Positions 9,136 through 18,243 of a stretch of 64,000 nucleotides of DNA are shown here, in pieces; the first letter of the stretch is position 1; the number at the start of each line of letters is the position of its first letter. Below the pieces are notes generated by a model. That model searched no databases. It saw nothing but the letters and a program-made list of their open reading frames with translations, and had not been told where the DNA came from. Origin of the DNA: an uncultured Agathobacter sp. (GTDB taxonomy: Bacteria > Bacillota > Clostridia > Lachnospirales > Lachnospiraceae). Position numbers and translations under genes: made by a program. The stretch spans positions 24,118 to 88,117 of the forward strand of contig CAKRCS010000007.1 in NCBI GenBank assembly GCA_934307695.1, read 5' to 3'.

Positions 9136-10020
9136 GTGAAAATGGCAGGTAATATCTCAGGAGTTTCAAGCTATCAGCAGACAAACCAGATCTGGAAAGA
9201 CAATCAGACAAGCAAAAGTGAAAAGGATACTTCAAGCAGCACTGAATCGACAAAAAAGAACAGTAATGTAAAGGTGTCGGAGTGGAAACCGGTCAGCAAA
9301 AACAGTTCGCTGACACCGACGACCAAAGAAGGATACGGAACTGTCATTGGGGATGTACAGTTATCCGACAAAGCAAAAAGCTATTACGACAAATTAAAGG
9401 GAAAATTTGGCGGAATGGATTTTATCCTTGTCAGCAAGGACATGAAATCGCAGGTGGCTGCAAACGCCGCTTCCTATGGCAATGCCAGCAAGCCGGTCGT
9501 TCTGATCGACGAGGAAAAACTTGAGCGCATGGCAAACGACGAATCCTACCGCAAGAAATACGAAGGACTTATCGCGATGTCGCAGACCAAGCTGCAGGAG
9601 GCAAAAAACAGTCTGGTCAGCAGCGGAGCCAAGGTAAAGAACTTTGGAATGACCATCGGATCAAACGGAGCAGCATCCTTCTTCGCAACGGTAGAAAAGG
9701 CGAATGCGGCACAGACCGAAGCATTAAAGAAGCGTCAGGCAGAGAAGAAGGAAGCAAAAGCGCAGGAGAAGAAAAAGGCAGAGAAGGCGCAGCAGAAGGA
9801 ACGCCTTGAGAAGCGAAAAGAAGCCAACAAGACCGAGGATACAAAGACGGATCAGACGATCGATTCCGAGGATGACGACAAGGAATACCTTCAATTTACG
9901 GCAAGCTCTGTGGATGAACTGGTCGATATGGTTTCTAAATATGCTTATGACAATTCCACGCAGAGCGTATTGACAGAATCCGAGAGCAAGGTTGGTCAGA
10001 ACTTCGACTTCAAAGGCTAA
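9136..10020 (+). CDS. Uncharacterised protein (DUF6033-like), probable motility regulon member
   Basis: A 294-residue soluble protein without signal peptide. Residues 1-70 are Ser/Thr/Asn/Lys-rich and flexible. A folded core, about residues 75-200, contains LSDKAKSYYDKLKGKFGGMDFILVS. It is followed by a highly charged Lys/Glu/Ala coiled-coil stretch (about 210-260) and a short acidic tail. I recall this as the DUF6033 family of motile Lachnospiraceae, not checked. GTG at 9136 is preferred because GGGAGG lies 5 nt before it; ATG at 9142 is the alternative. First gene of a two-gene operon behind a sigma-28-like promoter and GGA-loop leader. Function unknown. Confidence 0.65.
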   Translation: MKMAGNISGVSSYQQTNQIWKDNQTSKSEKDTSSSTESTKKNSNVKVSEWKPVSKNSSLTPTTKEGYGTVIGDVQLSDKAKSYYDKLKGKFGGMDFILVSKDMKSQVAANAASYGNASKPVVLIDEEKLERMANDESYRKKYEGLIAMSQTKLQEAKNSLVSSGAKVKNFGMTIGSNGAASFFATVEKANAAQTEALKKRQAEKKEAKAQEKKKAEKAQQKERLEKRKEANKTEDTKTDQTIDSEDDDKEYLQFTASSVDELVDMVSKYAYDNSTQSVLTESESKVGQNFDFKG

Positions 10021-10046
10021 GGATAACAGACTTAGGGAGAAACCGG

Positions 10047-11234
10047 ATGAAAATGATAGGCTCCTTTATGAAAACAGCATATACACAGACAAATCCGTTT
10101 TTTGCGACGAATACAGGCAGGCGGCAGTCAGCCGGTACGCAATCGAATGGCGTAGGTCAGTCTGCCACTATGTATTCCGGCGGCAATAATCTGCGGCAAA
10201 AAGTGCGCGCACTTTCCGGGAATGGAACGGATAACGGAAGCACCCAGAGTACGGGTTCGTTTGCCCAGTCCGTGCTAAGCAGTTCCCAGAGCTACGGGGA
10301 TTCCCTGCGTATGCAGCGGACGAACGCGAAGCAGACACGGACAGCCCTCAAGCAGCTTCGATACCGCTTTAAGGATATTTCTTCAAAAATCCTCCGGAGC
10401 AAGACTTCCGCCGCGGCAAGACAGGTGGCTAGTCAGGCGAGAAGAGAGGTTCTTCGGCTAAAACGCGAACGTTTAAACGGCAACTACGATGATGAAGAAA
10501 TCGAGGCAGCTATCGTCCACGCCAAAGCCATGGAGCGGGTAGCCAAGAAAAAGGTCAAGCATCTTGAGGAAGAGGAGATGGCGAAGGCATCCGGCGGACC
10601 ATGCGCAGGCAGCATGATAGACGATGAAGAGGAAACGGACGAGACAACCTCGGATGAGGAATTGCAGGATGCACAGCGTTACGATGACCAGCAGGCTCTT
10701 GCGGATGAGGAAGGCTACTATGATGATTCCGACCTGTATGCGGCTTCGCAGGATTATATCAATGCGCAGGAAACATACAGTCAGGCAGATATATCCGGCA
10801 TGGACTTTATCGAGCAGATGCCTGCATCCGATTTCTCAGATCTGCTCTCCAACATGCAGGAGCTGACCTCCGATATGTTCGATGAGACCGAGGAGGGAAT
10901 GCGCCAGATGCTTGAGGAGATGGGCTTTGATGAACTGTCCGATTCCCTTTCCGCTGCAAAAGGCGATATGGATCCGGCGGATCTAAAAGAAATGAAGATC
11001 AAGCACCGCAACAAGGAGATGAAGGACATTGTAAAAGCAGATGCCGATTATTTAAAGACCGTATTCAACCGTCTACAAAGAGAGAAGGAGGGATCTGATC
11101 CCGCACGCCTCAGCAGCGCATCCTCCGGTCAGTCACAGGGAACCGTCTCTTTCTTAGGTGGATCAGCGCCCGCTGCTACCACGGCAGATGTACCGGTGCC
11201 TGCCTCCGTCCCGGCGATTGATGTCTCCTTGTAA
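10047..11234 (+). CDS. Uncharacterised charged protein, second gene of the sigma-28-like operon
   Basis: 395 residues, no signal peptide or membrane segment. The N-terminal ~90 residues are Gly/Ser/Asn/Gln-rich. A basic helical region (about 100-185) carries RTALKQLRYRFKDISSKILRSK and many Arg/Lys. Then comes a very acidic low-complexity stretch (about 190-300), and a final Ser/Pro/Ala tail. The first part resembles filament-associated or hook-length-like disorder in composition only. It begins 26 bp after the previous gene with GGGAGA as ribosome site, so the two are likely co-expressed. No family recognised. Confidence 0.7.
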   Translation: MKMIGSFMKTAYTQTNPFFATNTGRRQSAGTQSNGVGQSATMYSGGNNLRQKVRALSGNGTDNGSTQSTGSFAQSVLSSSQSYGDSLRMQRTNAKQTRTALKQLRYRFKDISSKILRSKTSAAARQVASQARREVLRLKRERLNGNYDDEEIEAAIVHAKAMERVAKKKVKHLEEEEMAKASGGPCAGSMIDDEEETDETTSDEELQDAQRYDDQQALADEEGYYDDSDLYAASQDYINAQETYSQADISGMDFIEQMPASDFSDLLSNMQELTSDMFDETEEGMRQMLEEMGFDELSDSLSAAKGDMDPADLKEMKIKHRNKEMKDIVKADADYLKTVFNRLQREKEGSDPARLSSASSGQSQGTVSFLGGSAPAATTADVPVPASVPAIDVSL

Positions 11235-11308
11235 ACAAGTTTGTTTTTTCAAGCCTCTTTTTTTACAGCCGGTTTGATAACCGGTGTCAGGAAATTATAA
11301 ACACCCAC

Positions 11309-11365
11309 TTGACAGCAAAAATAAAAGTTATTATATTTATAACAGTGTTATATAACACTGTTATA
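11309..11365 (+). promoter_or_regulatory. TetR promoter with a perfect 28-bp palindrome
   Basis: TTGACA (11309-11314), 17 bp, TATATT (11332-11337). A perfect palindrome of 28 bp immediately follows (11338-11365; half site TATAACAGTGTTAT), covering the transcription start. This is the expected autorepression site of the TetR protein encoded next. Confidence 0.75.
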
Positions 11366-11382
11366 TTTGTATGGAGGAAAAA

Positions 11383-12000
11383 GTGACAAAGCCAATCGAA
11401 GGAGTTTCAGAAAAAATTCTTGCCTGTGCAAAAGAGGAGTTTTTGGAAAAAGGATACTCGGATGCATCTCTTAGAACCATCGCGGCAAAGGCAGATACCA
11501 CGACCGGATCGATCTATTCCCGGTTCGGCGACAAGGAAGGACTGTTTTGCGCCATCGTGGAACCGGCGGCGGAAGGACTGACGGATATTTTCCTAAAGAC
11601 GCAGGAGGCATTCCACGCGACAAAGGCGGAGGAACAGCCGAAGCTGATGCAAAGCTATGTGGTGGGTGGAATGGACGAGATGCTGGATTACGTCTATGAC
11701 CACTTCGAGGAATTTCAGCTTTTGCTGGATGCTTCCTACGGCACCAGATATCAGAACTTTGTGGAGCATCTGGTGGAGATCGAGACGGAGTATACCTACA
11801 AATACATGGAGGCAACGCACTTCGTGCAGGAAGGCAGCATGATCACGGAAGAGTTTATCCACATCATGGCGCGCGCCATGTTTGACAGTATGTTTGAAGT
11901 GATCCGTCACGGCATGGATCGGGAAACCGCCAGAAAATATGTGCACATGCTTGAAAAGTATCATTACGGCGGCTGGGGCGCCATCATAACGCTCGGCTGA
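11383..12000 (+). CDS. TetR/AcrR family transcriptional regulator
   Basis: 205 residues. N-terminal TetR helix-turn-helix: ILACAKEEFLEKGYSDASLRTIA then TTTGSIYSRFGDKEGLFCAIV, residues ~10-60. The C-terminal ligand domain is helical and diverse. GTG at 11383 is chosen because GGAGG at 11373 lies at good spacing; the ATG at 11371 overlaps that site. The palindrome in front is its probable operator. It precedes a two-gene ABC exporter, and a degenerate half-operator (CAGTGTATAACA, 12125-12136) precedes those genes, so it likely controls the exporter. Confidence 0.9.
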   Translation: MTKPIEGVSEKILACAKEEFLEKGYSDASLRTIAAKADTTTGSIYSRFGDKEGLFCAIVEPAAEGLTDIFLKTQEAFHATKAEEQPKLMQSYVVGGMDEMLDYVYDHFEEFQLLLDASYGTRYQNFVEHLVEIETEYTYKYMEATHFVQEGSMITEEFIHIMARAMFDSMFEVIRHGMDRETARKYVHMLEKYHYGGWGAIITLG

Positions 12001-12056
12001 CACCGGGCAACGGGCTATCCGAGGTGCAACCGATATCTGAAACGGAAAGTAAATAG

Positions 12057-12082
12057 GGCTGTTTCTTAAAAAAGAAGCAGCC
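12057..12082 (+). terminator. Hairpin between tetR and the ABC genes
   Basis: GGCTGTTTCTT (12057-12067) pairs with AAGAAGCAGCC (12072-12082) with one G-U pair across an A-rich loop; followed only by TT. It could be a weak terminator or attenuator that lowers read-through into the exporter genes. Confidence 0.5.
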
Positions 12083-12162
12083 TTGCTTAAAACCCATCGG
12101 TTAGCTATAACTAATTCAAAATAGCAGTGTATAACAACAAATTTTTCAAAAGGAGTAGGAAG

Positions 12163-13944
12163 ATGAAGGACGAAACAAAATCAAAAGAAAGCTCCATGTC
12201 AAAGCTGTTTGCGTATGCAGGCAGCTATAAGTATCTGACGATCGCATCGTGGATACTGTCTGCGGTCAGTGCGCTGATCGCGCTTTTGCCGTTCTACTAT
12301 ATCTGGCGCATCATGCAGGAAGTTGTAAATGCAGCTTCGGATTACGAAAATGCAAAAAATCTGTCCGGACTTGGCTGGAGCGCAGTAGGATTTGCGGTGC
12401 TTGCAATGGTAATCTACATCGGAGCACTGTTCTGCTCGCATATCGCAGCATTCCATGTGCAGGCGAACATGCGCAGCACCCTGATGAAGCATATTCTGAC
12501 ACTGCCGATGGGATTTATGGATAGTGACGGAAGCGGAAAGATCCGCAAGATCGTCAACGAATCCACCGCGGCAACCGAGACGTATCTGGCACACCAGCTC
12601 CCGGATAAGGCAGGCGCAGTTGCCACACCGGCAGGACTTTTGCTTCTGCTTGTGGTGTTCGACTGGAAGCTTGGCTTGTTAAGTCTGGTTCCGGTGCTTT
12701 TTGCATTTGTGATCATGGGAGCCATGACAGGCTCGCGCATGAAGCAGAAGATGGAAGAATATCAGAACGCGCTGGAGGAAATGTCCAACGAGGCGGTAGA
12801 GTATGTCCGCGGTATTCCGGTCGTAAAGACGTTCGGACAGTCCGTATTTTCCTTTAAGCGGTTCCGCGATGCCATCAAAAAGTACGAGAAATGGACGATC
12901 GCATACACGAAGGAGCTCCGTTGGCCGATGGTTGGATTTACCACGCTGATCAATGCCATTTTTGCCATACTGATCGCAGCAACATACTGGCTCGGCGGGG
13001 AGAGCGGCGACCGGGAGCTGTTCGTCAATCTGCTCTTTTACATTATCATCACGCCGATCCTCACCGTGACTTTGGGAAAGATCATGTACGCGGGCGAAAA
13101 TACCATGATCGTGGAGGACGCATTAAACAGAACCGATAGCATTTTAAATAAAAAACCGCTTCCGGAATCCGGGAAGCAGCAGGAGATCAAGGACTATTCC
13201 ATCACGCTGGATCAGGTGTCCTTCCGCTATGACGATGCAAAGCAGGATGCGCTGCATGAGATCAGCCTCGACATCCGATCCGGGGAGCATGTCGCTTTCG
13301 TCGGACCGTCTGGCGGTGGAAAAACGACGCTTGCCAGTCTGGCAGCCAGATTTTACGACGCGACGGCAGGCAGCGTGCGTATCGGAGGCGTTGACGTAAA
13401 GGATATTCCGTCTGCGCAGCTGATGAACATGGTATCGTTCGTATTTCAGGACAGCAAGCTGCTGAAAATGTCCATCTATGACAATGTGCGGATGGGAAAG
13501 AAGGACGCTGCGAGAGAGGAAGTCATGGAAGCCCTGAAAAATGCACAGTGCGAGGATATCATCGCGAAGCTGCCGAACGGTGTGGATACCGTTATCGGTA
13601 CAGAGGGTACATATGTCTCCGGCGGAGAAGCACAGAGACTTTCCATTGCAAGAGCCATGTTAAAGAATGCACCGATCCTGATTTTAGACGAGGCGACCGC
13701 ATTCGCAGATCCGGACAACGAGGCAAAAGTGCAGAAGGCATTTTCCAAGCTGGCGGAGGGCAAGACGGTCATTATGATCGCGCACAGACTATCCTCCGTT
13801 GTCGGGGCTGACCGTATATGCGTCTTAAAGGCGGGCGAGATCACGGAGCAGGGAACCCACGAACAGCTGCTGGAAGAAAATGAACTGTATGCTCACATGT
13901 GGAATGAATACAACAAATCCGTGAGCTGGAAGGTAGGTGCATAG
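12163..13944 (+). CDS. ABC exporter half-transporter, first subunit (IrtA/YbtP-like)
   Basis: 593 residues: six-helix exporter membrane domain (~20-320), then an ATPase domain. Walker A GPSGGGKTT near residue 381, signature VSGGEAQR near 484, Walker B ILILDEATAFADPDNE near 504, and the switch His in MIAHRLS. The Phe-Ala-Asp-Pro variant after the Walker B Glu is typical of the siderophore-linked IrtAB/YbtPQ group rather than ordinary multidrug exporters, so import or export of a metallophore-like compound is possible. ATG at 12163 follows AAAAGGAG. It forms a heterodimer with the next gene, 1 bp downstream. Confidence 0.88.
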   Translation: MKDETKSKESSMSKLFAYAGSYKYLTIASWILSAVSALIALLPFYYIWRIMQEVVNAASDYENAKNLSGLGWSAVGFAVLAMVIYIGALFCSHIAAFHVQANMRSTLMKHILTLPMGFMDSDGSGKIRKIVNESTAATETYLAHQLPDKAGAVATPAGLLLLLVVFDWKLGLLSLVPVLFAFVIMGAMTGSRMKQKMEEYQNALEEMSNEAVEYVRGIPVVKTFGQSVFSFKRFRDAIKKYEKWTIAYTKELRWPMVGFTTLINAIFAILIAATYWLGGESGDRELFVNLLFYIIITPILTVTLGKIMYAGENTMIVEDALNRTDSILNKKPLPESGKQQEIKDYSITLDQVSFRYDDAKQDALHEISLDIRSGEHVAFVGPSGGGKTTLASLAARFYDATAGSVRIGGVDVKDIPSAQLMNMVSFVFQDSKLLKMSIYDNVRMGKKDAAREEVMEALKNAQCEDIIAKLPNGVDTVIGTEGTYVSGGEAQRLSIARAMLKNAPILILDEATAFADPDNEAKVQKAFSKLAEGKTVIMIAHRLSSVVGADRICVLKAGEITEQGTHEQLLEENELYAHMWNEYNKSVSWKVGA

Positions 13945-13945
13945 C

Positions 13946-15682
13946 ATGAAGCGTTTACAGGAAAAATTACAACACAAATACGCACTTTCCGAAAAAGGTG
14001 CAAAGGATATGATAAAGGGATTTGTGTCGGTCACGATCTCAGATCTCGTACTGATGTTTCCGGTGTGGATGCTGTACTTCCTCGTAAAGGACTATCTGGA
14101 AGGCACGATGGCAGGGAGAGGCGTGTTTTATATCGTCGGCTGTATGCTTTGCCTTGCAGCGATCGCAGTAACCACATTCATCCAGTATAACACGACGTTT
14201 CTGGCAACCTATGTCGAGAGCGGCGTGCGAAGGATCACGCTTGCGGAGCAGCTTCGCCGGATTCCACTGTCCTTCTTCGGAAAAAAGGATCTGTCTGACC
14301 TGACGAGTACGATCATGGCAGACTGTGCAACGATGGAGACGGCATCCTCCCACTTTATCCCGGAGCTGGTAGGTTCCTGCATCTCCACCGCGATCATCGC
14401 GATCGGAACCCTGTTCTTGAACTGGAAAATGGCGATTGCAGCGCTCTGGGTGCTTCCGATGTCCTTCCTTATTGTAGGCTGCTCCAGTAAGGTGCAGAAG
14501 GGCTTGAGCAAAAAACAGATGAAGCTGAAAATGGCTTGCGCGGACGGCATTCAGGAGTGCCTGGAGACCGTGAGGGATCTCAGGGCAAACAACGCGCAGA
14601 AAGAGTACATGGACGGACTGGAGGGCAAGATACGCGCCGTGGAAAAGCACGCCGTAGTCACAGAGCTTGGAACCGCAGTCTTTGTCGGAAGCGCACAGAT
14701 GATCCTAAAGCTTGGCATCGCAACGGTAGCTCTGGTCGGGGGAAAGCTTCTCGTCGGCGGCGAGATTGATATATTGACCTTCTTTGTATTCCTTTTACTG
14801 GTATCCAGAATGTATGATCCGATGCAGGTCGCTCTACAGAATCTTGCGGCAATCATCAGCACGGATGTGCAATGTGACCGGCTGGACGAGATTTTATCAC
14901 ATGACATCCAGACCGGCGCGACCACGATGGAGCCGGACGGCTACGATATCGAGTTTTCGCATGTCGGATTTTCTTACGACAGTCAGGACGCCGTGCTAAA
15001 GGATGTGACCTTCACTGCAAAGCAGGGTGAGGTAACTGCACTGATCGGACCGTCCGGCGGCGGAAAGACTACAGTTTCCCGTCTGGCATCCCGCTTCTGG
15101 GACATCAGCAAGGGAAAGATCACGGTCGGCGGCGTGGATATCTCCACGATCGATCCGGAGACACTGATGTCCATGTATGCGATCGTATTTCAGGACGTTA
15201 CGCTGTTTAACAACACGGTTATGGAAAATATCCGCATCGGTAAGCAGGATGCGACCGACGAGGAAGTGCTTGCAGCTGCAAGGCTTGCACACTGCGATGA
15301 GTTTGCAGCGAAGCTGCCGAACGGCTGGCAGACGATGATCGGAGAAAACGGTTCTGAATTGTCCGGCGGCGAGCGCCAGAGAATCTCCATCGCAAGAGCA
15401 TTCTTAAAGGATGCACCGATCATCCTGATGGATGAGGCGACGGCATCGCTCGATGTCGACAATGAGACGCTGATCCAGGAGTCACTCTCCAAGCTGATCC
15501 AAAACAAGACGGTTATGATCATCGCGCACCGCATGCGCACAGTCGCAGATGCCGACAAGATCGTCGTGTTAAAGGACGGCGTTGTGGAAGAGCAGGGCGA
15601 GCCATCCATGCTGGATGCGTTAGGCGGCACTTACCACCACATGAAAGCAACCCAGATGGAGGCCGCAGGCTGGCAGCTATAA
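13946..15682 (+). CDS. ABC exporter half-transporter, second subunit
   Basis: 578 residues with the same layout as its neighbour: membrane domain to about residue 310, ATPase with Walker A GPSGGGKTT near 366, canonical signature LSGGERQR near 472, and Walker B IILMDEATASLDVDNE. In heterodimeric exporters one subunit often keeps the canonical site; this one has the standard LSGG signature while the partner has VSGG. It begins immediately after the first subunit's stop, so the two are translationally coupled. Regulated with it by the upstream TetR, as inferred. A repeat-type hairpin terminator follows. Confidence 0.88.
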   Translation: MKRLQEKLQHKYALSEKGAKDMIKGFVSVTISDLVLMFPVWMLYFLVKDYLEGTMAGRGVFYIVGCMLCLAAIAVTTFIQYNTTFLATYVESGVRRITLAEQLRRIPLSFFGKKDLSDLTSTIMADCATMETASSHFIPELVGSCISTAIIAIGTLFLNWKMAIAALWVLPMSFLIVGCSSKVQKGLSKKQMKLKMACADGIQECLETVRDLRANNAQKEYMDGLEGKIRAVEKHAVVTELGTAVFVGSAQMILKLGIATVALVGGKLLVGGEIDILTFFVFLLLVSRMYDPMQVALQNLAAIISTDVQCDRLDEILSHDIQTGATTMEPDGYDIEFSHVGFSYDSQDAVLKDVTFTAKQGEVTALIGPSGGGKTTVSRLASRFWDISKGKITVGGVDISTIDPETLMSMYAIVFQDVTLFNNTVMENIRIGKQDATDEEVLAAARLAHCDEFAAKLPNGWQTMIGENGSELSGGERQRISIARAFLKDAPIILMDEATASLDVDNETLIQESLSKLIQNKTVMIIAHRMRTVADADKIVVLKDGVVEEQGEPSMLDALGGTYHHMKATQMEAAGWQL

Positions 15683-15683
15683 T

Positions 15684-15732
15684 CAGGGACGGTTCTTTTG
15701 TCACGTTACCGTGGCGGAAGAACCGTCTTTTT
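15684..15732 (+). terminator. Repeat-type hairpin terminator, copy 1
   Basis: GACGGTTCTT (15688-15697) pairs with AAGAACCGTC (15718-15727), followed by TTTTTAT. The whole ~45-bp unit recurs almost exactly at 18069-18118, so it is a dispersed REP-like element used as a terminator. The gap 15733-15880 holds no other feature I can support. Confidence 0.75.
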
Positions 15733-15880
15733 ATCTTATTTAACTTCTTACCATTCTTTTACGTTTCCCCACATTTATATTTTACAATCTACTTTTATCC
15801 TTAAAGAGAAATAAGAAAAACCTCGATTGTCAATTCTGCCGAACCATAGGTCAGAATGCGTGAAGTAAAGGAGGAAAGTA

Positions 15881-16750
15881 ATGCCATCAACATATGCACA
15901 TTACAGATTGGGGCAGGAAGTGCTCAAAAACCTTCCGGCAAAAGAAAAACGTCTCATAGAGCAGCACAAAGAACTGTTTGACATCGGCTTGCATGGACCG
16001 GACATCCTGTTTTATTACAAGCCGCTATACCCTTGCAGGATCAACAAGCAGGGCTACAACATGCACGCGAAAAGCGCAAGGCTCTTTTTTGAAAAAGCGG
16101 CAGACGAGCTTGAGTACATGAACGAGCGCGACTCACAGGCGGCGCTGGCATATATTTACGGCTTTTGCTGTCACTTCGCACTGGATGTCTGCTGCCACGG
16201 ATACATTGACGAGAAGATTGCCATAGATGGCGCAAGCCATGCGGAGATCGAGGTCGAATTTGACCGAAAACTCATGCTGGAGGATGGATATAACCCGCTC
16301 ACGCACAGCCTCACGGATCACATTCATCCATCGTTGGAAAATGCGCGGATTATATGCAAATTCTTTAACTATCTGGCACCGGAGGATGTGGAGAAAGCGC
16401 TTCAGAGCATGATCTCCTACAACAAGCTGTTGATCGCACCGTCCCACATAAAGCGGGGGCTTATCTACGCACTGCTTGCCATCACCGGAAACTATAAGGA
16501 AATGCACGGGCTTCTGGTCAATTATAAGGCGAATCCGCGGTGTGCGGACAGTACGCAGCGATTGCATGAGTATTATGCCAATGCGGTAAAAATGGCGCAG
16601 ACGCTGATCGTGGAATTTAAGGATTCTGCCGAGGGGGAGTTTCCGTTCAACCGGATCTATGACTACACCTTTGGCGCGCAGAAGATCTGCGAGACCTGTG
16701 TGGACGAACGGGACATATATATGATAACAAGAGAAAGAAGAATGGTGTAA
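15881..16750 (+). CDS. Zinc-dependent phospholipase C family protein
   Basis: 289 residues. Starts MPSTYAHYRLGQEVL and contains FDIGLHGPDILFYYKP, GYNMHAKSARLF, YGFCCHFALDVCCHGYID and later His/Asp clusters, the metal-ligand pattern of the Zn_dep_PLPC family (alpha-toxin-like fold). No signal peptide is visible, unlike secreted clostridial toxins, so a cytoplasmic housekeeping role is likelier. ATG at 15881 follows AAAGGAGG. An MFS gene begins 3 bp after its stop, making a likely two-gene operon. Substrate unknown. Confidence 0.82.
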   Translation: MPSTYAHYRLGQEVLKNLPAKEKRLIEQHKELFDIGLHGPDILFYYKPLYPCRINKQGYNMHAKSARLFFEKAADELEYMNERDSQAALAYIYGFCCHFALDVCCHGYIDEKIAIDGASHAEIEVEFDRKLMLEDGYNPLTHSLTDHIHPSLENARIICKFFNYLAPEDVEKALQSMISYNKLLIAPSHIKRGLIYALLAITGNYKEMHGLLVNYKANPRCADSTQRLHEYYANAVKMAQTLIVEFKDSAEGEFPFNRIYDYTFGAQKICETCVDERDIYMITRERRMV

Positions 16751-16753
16751 AAA

Positions 16754-18064
16754 ATGAAGATGAAATTAACAGGAAAAGAAAAAAGATGGATCATGTACGA
16801 TATCGGCAATTCGGCATTTGTGCTGTTGGTGTCAACCATCATGCCGATCTATTTTAACTATCTCGCGGGAAAAGCGGGGCTGTCATCGGTAGATTATCTG
16901 GCATATTGGGGCTATGCGGCATCGATCTGCACGATCATCGTGGCGATCCTCGGACCGGTCATCGGAACGCTCGCAGACACCAAAGGCTTCAAGAAGCCGG
17001 TCTTTTTCATATCCATACTGATCGGAACCATAAGCTGTGCAGTGCTTGGCGCGATGGTACAGTGGCTGGCATTTCTGGTTGTATTTGTGATCGCCAAGAT
17101 CGGCTTTTCTTCCAGCCTGATCTTTTATGACTCCATGCTCATCGATGTCACCGACGAAAAACGCATGGACTATGTATCAACACAGGGATATGCGTGGGGC
17201 TACATCGGAAGCTGCGTGCCGTTTGTGGCATGCCTTGGGCTGGTGCTCGGTGCGGATAAGATCGGGATCAGCATGGAGCTTGCAATGGGAATCTCCTTCG
17301 TCATCGTCGCATTGTGGTGGCTTGGAATGTCACTTCCGTTGATAAAGCAGTATGAACAGAAGTATTATGTGGAAAAACAGCCACACGCCGTTGCACAGAG
17401 CTTTAAGCGTCTGGGCAGCACCTTTAAGAACATCAAAGAAGAAAAGCACGTTTTCATGTTCCTGCTCGCATTTTTCTTCTATATTGACGGTGTATACACG
17501 ATCATCGACATGGCAACTGCCTACGGCTCCGCACTCGGACTGGACAGCACAGGGCTGCTTCTGGCGCTGCTCGTCACCCAGATCGTCGCATTTCCGTGCG
17601 CGATCCTTTTTGGACGGTTATCCTACAAGTTCAAGACCGAAAAGCTGATAATGGTCTGCATCCTTGCATACCTCGGAATCGCAATCTTCGCGATATTCTT
17701 AAAAACACAGACACAGTTCTGGATCCTTGCGGTTCTGGTCGGCATGTTCCAGGGCGGCATTCAGGCACTGTCCAGATCGTACTTCACAAAGATTATCCCG
17801 GAGGAGCGCTCCGGCGAATATTTCGGACTTATGGATATCTGTGGAAAAGGCGCGTCCTTTGTCGGAACCACGGTCGTGAGTGTCGTATCGCAGATAAGCG
17901 GCAACATCAACGTGGGCGTTGGCATGATCGCAATTTTGTTTGCGATCGGAACGGTCGTATTTTTAAAGGCGGTCTCCATGAACAAGCAGAACGCCACCAG
18001 AAATATGTCAGAATCCGACTGGCTCAAAGCAATGAACATACCGCTGGAAGAAGCGGAGCTGTAA
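16754..18064 (+). CDS. MFS transporter, Atg22/UMF-like
   Basis: 436 residues with about twelve transmembrane helices. The beginning, KEKRWIMYDIGNSAFVLLVSTIMP, and the first cytoplasmic loop GPVIGTLADTKGFKKP match the Atg22-like branch of the major facilitator superfamily found in bacteria. Substrate unknown; some relatives are thought to export amino acids or small metabolites. Coupled to the upstream phospholipase-like gene. Followed by the second copy of the repeat-type terminator. Confidence 0.85.
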   Translation: MKMKLTGKEKRWIMYDIGNSAFVLLVSTIMPIYFNYLAGKAGLSSVDYLAYWGYAASICTIIVAILGPVIGTLADTKGFKKPVFFISILIGTISCAVLGAMVQWLAFLVVFVIAKIGFSSSLIFYDSMLIDVTDEKRMDYVSTQGYAWGYIGSCVPFVACLGLVLGADKIGISMELAMGISFVIVALWWLGMSLPLIKQYEQKYYVEKQPHAVAQSFKRLGSTFKNIKEEKHVFMFLLAFFFYIDGVYTIIDMATAYGSALGLDSTGLLLALLVTQIVAFPCAILFGRLSYKFKTEKLIMVCILAYLGIAIFAIFLKTQTQFWILAVLVGMFQGGIQALSRSYFTKIIPEERSGEYFGLMDICGKGASFVGTTVVSVVSQISGNINVGVGMIAILFAIGTVVFLKAVSMNKQNATRNMSESDWLKAMNIPLEEAEL

Positions 18065-18068
18065 GAAT

Positions 18069-18118
18069 CAGGGACGGTTCTTTTGTCACGTTATCGTGGC
18101 GGAAGAACCGTTATTTTA
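18069..18118 (+). terminator. Repeat-type hairpin terminator, copy 2
   Basis: GACGGTTCTT (18073-18082) pairs with AAGAACCGTT (18103-18112), then TATTTTA. Differs from copy 1 at only a few positions, including the loop (TTATCG for TTACCG). Confidence 0.7.
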
Positions 18119-18243
18119 TGTACATAGGCACACAAATAGTCTCTGTGTTAAAATAACCCCGGATATTTTGCGGCAATAACAGTATATTTGTCAGAAGAAA
18201 TAGTGTAGAATCTTGGTATATAAGGATGAAGGGGGAAACCGAT

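Noticed and set aside
9617..9844. Antisense open frame in the Lys/Glu-rich coiled-coil
   Set aside because: Created by the purine-rich coding strand; no start signals.
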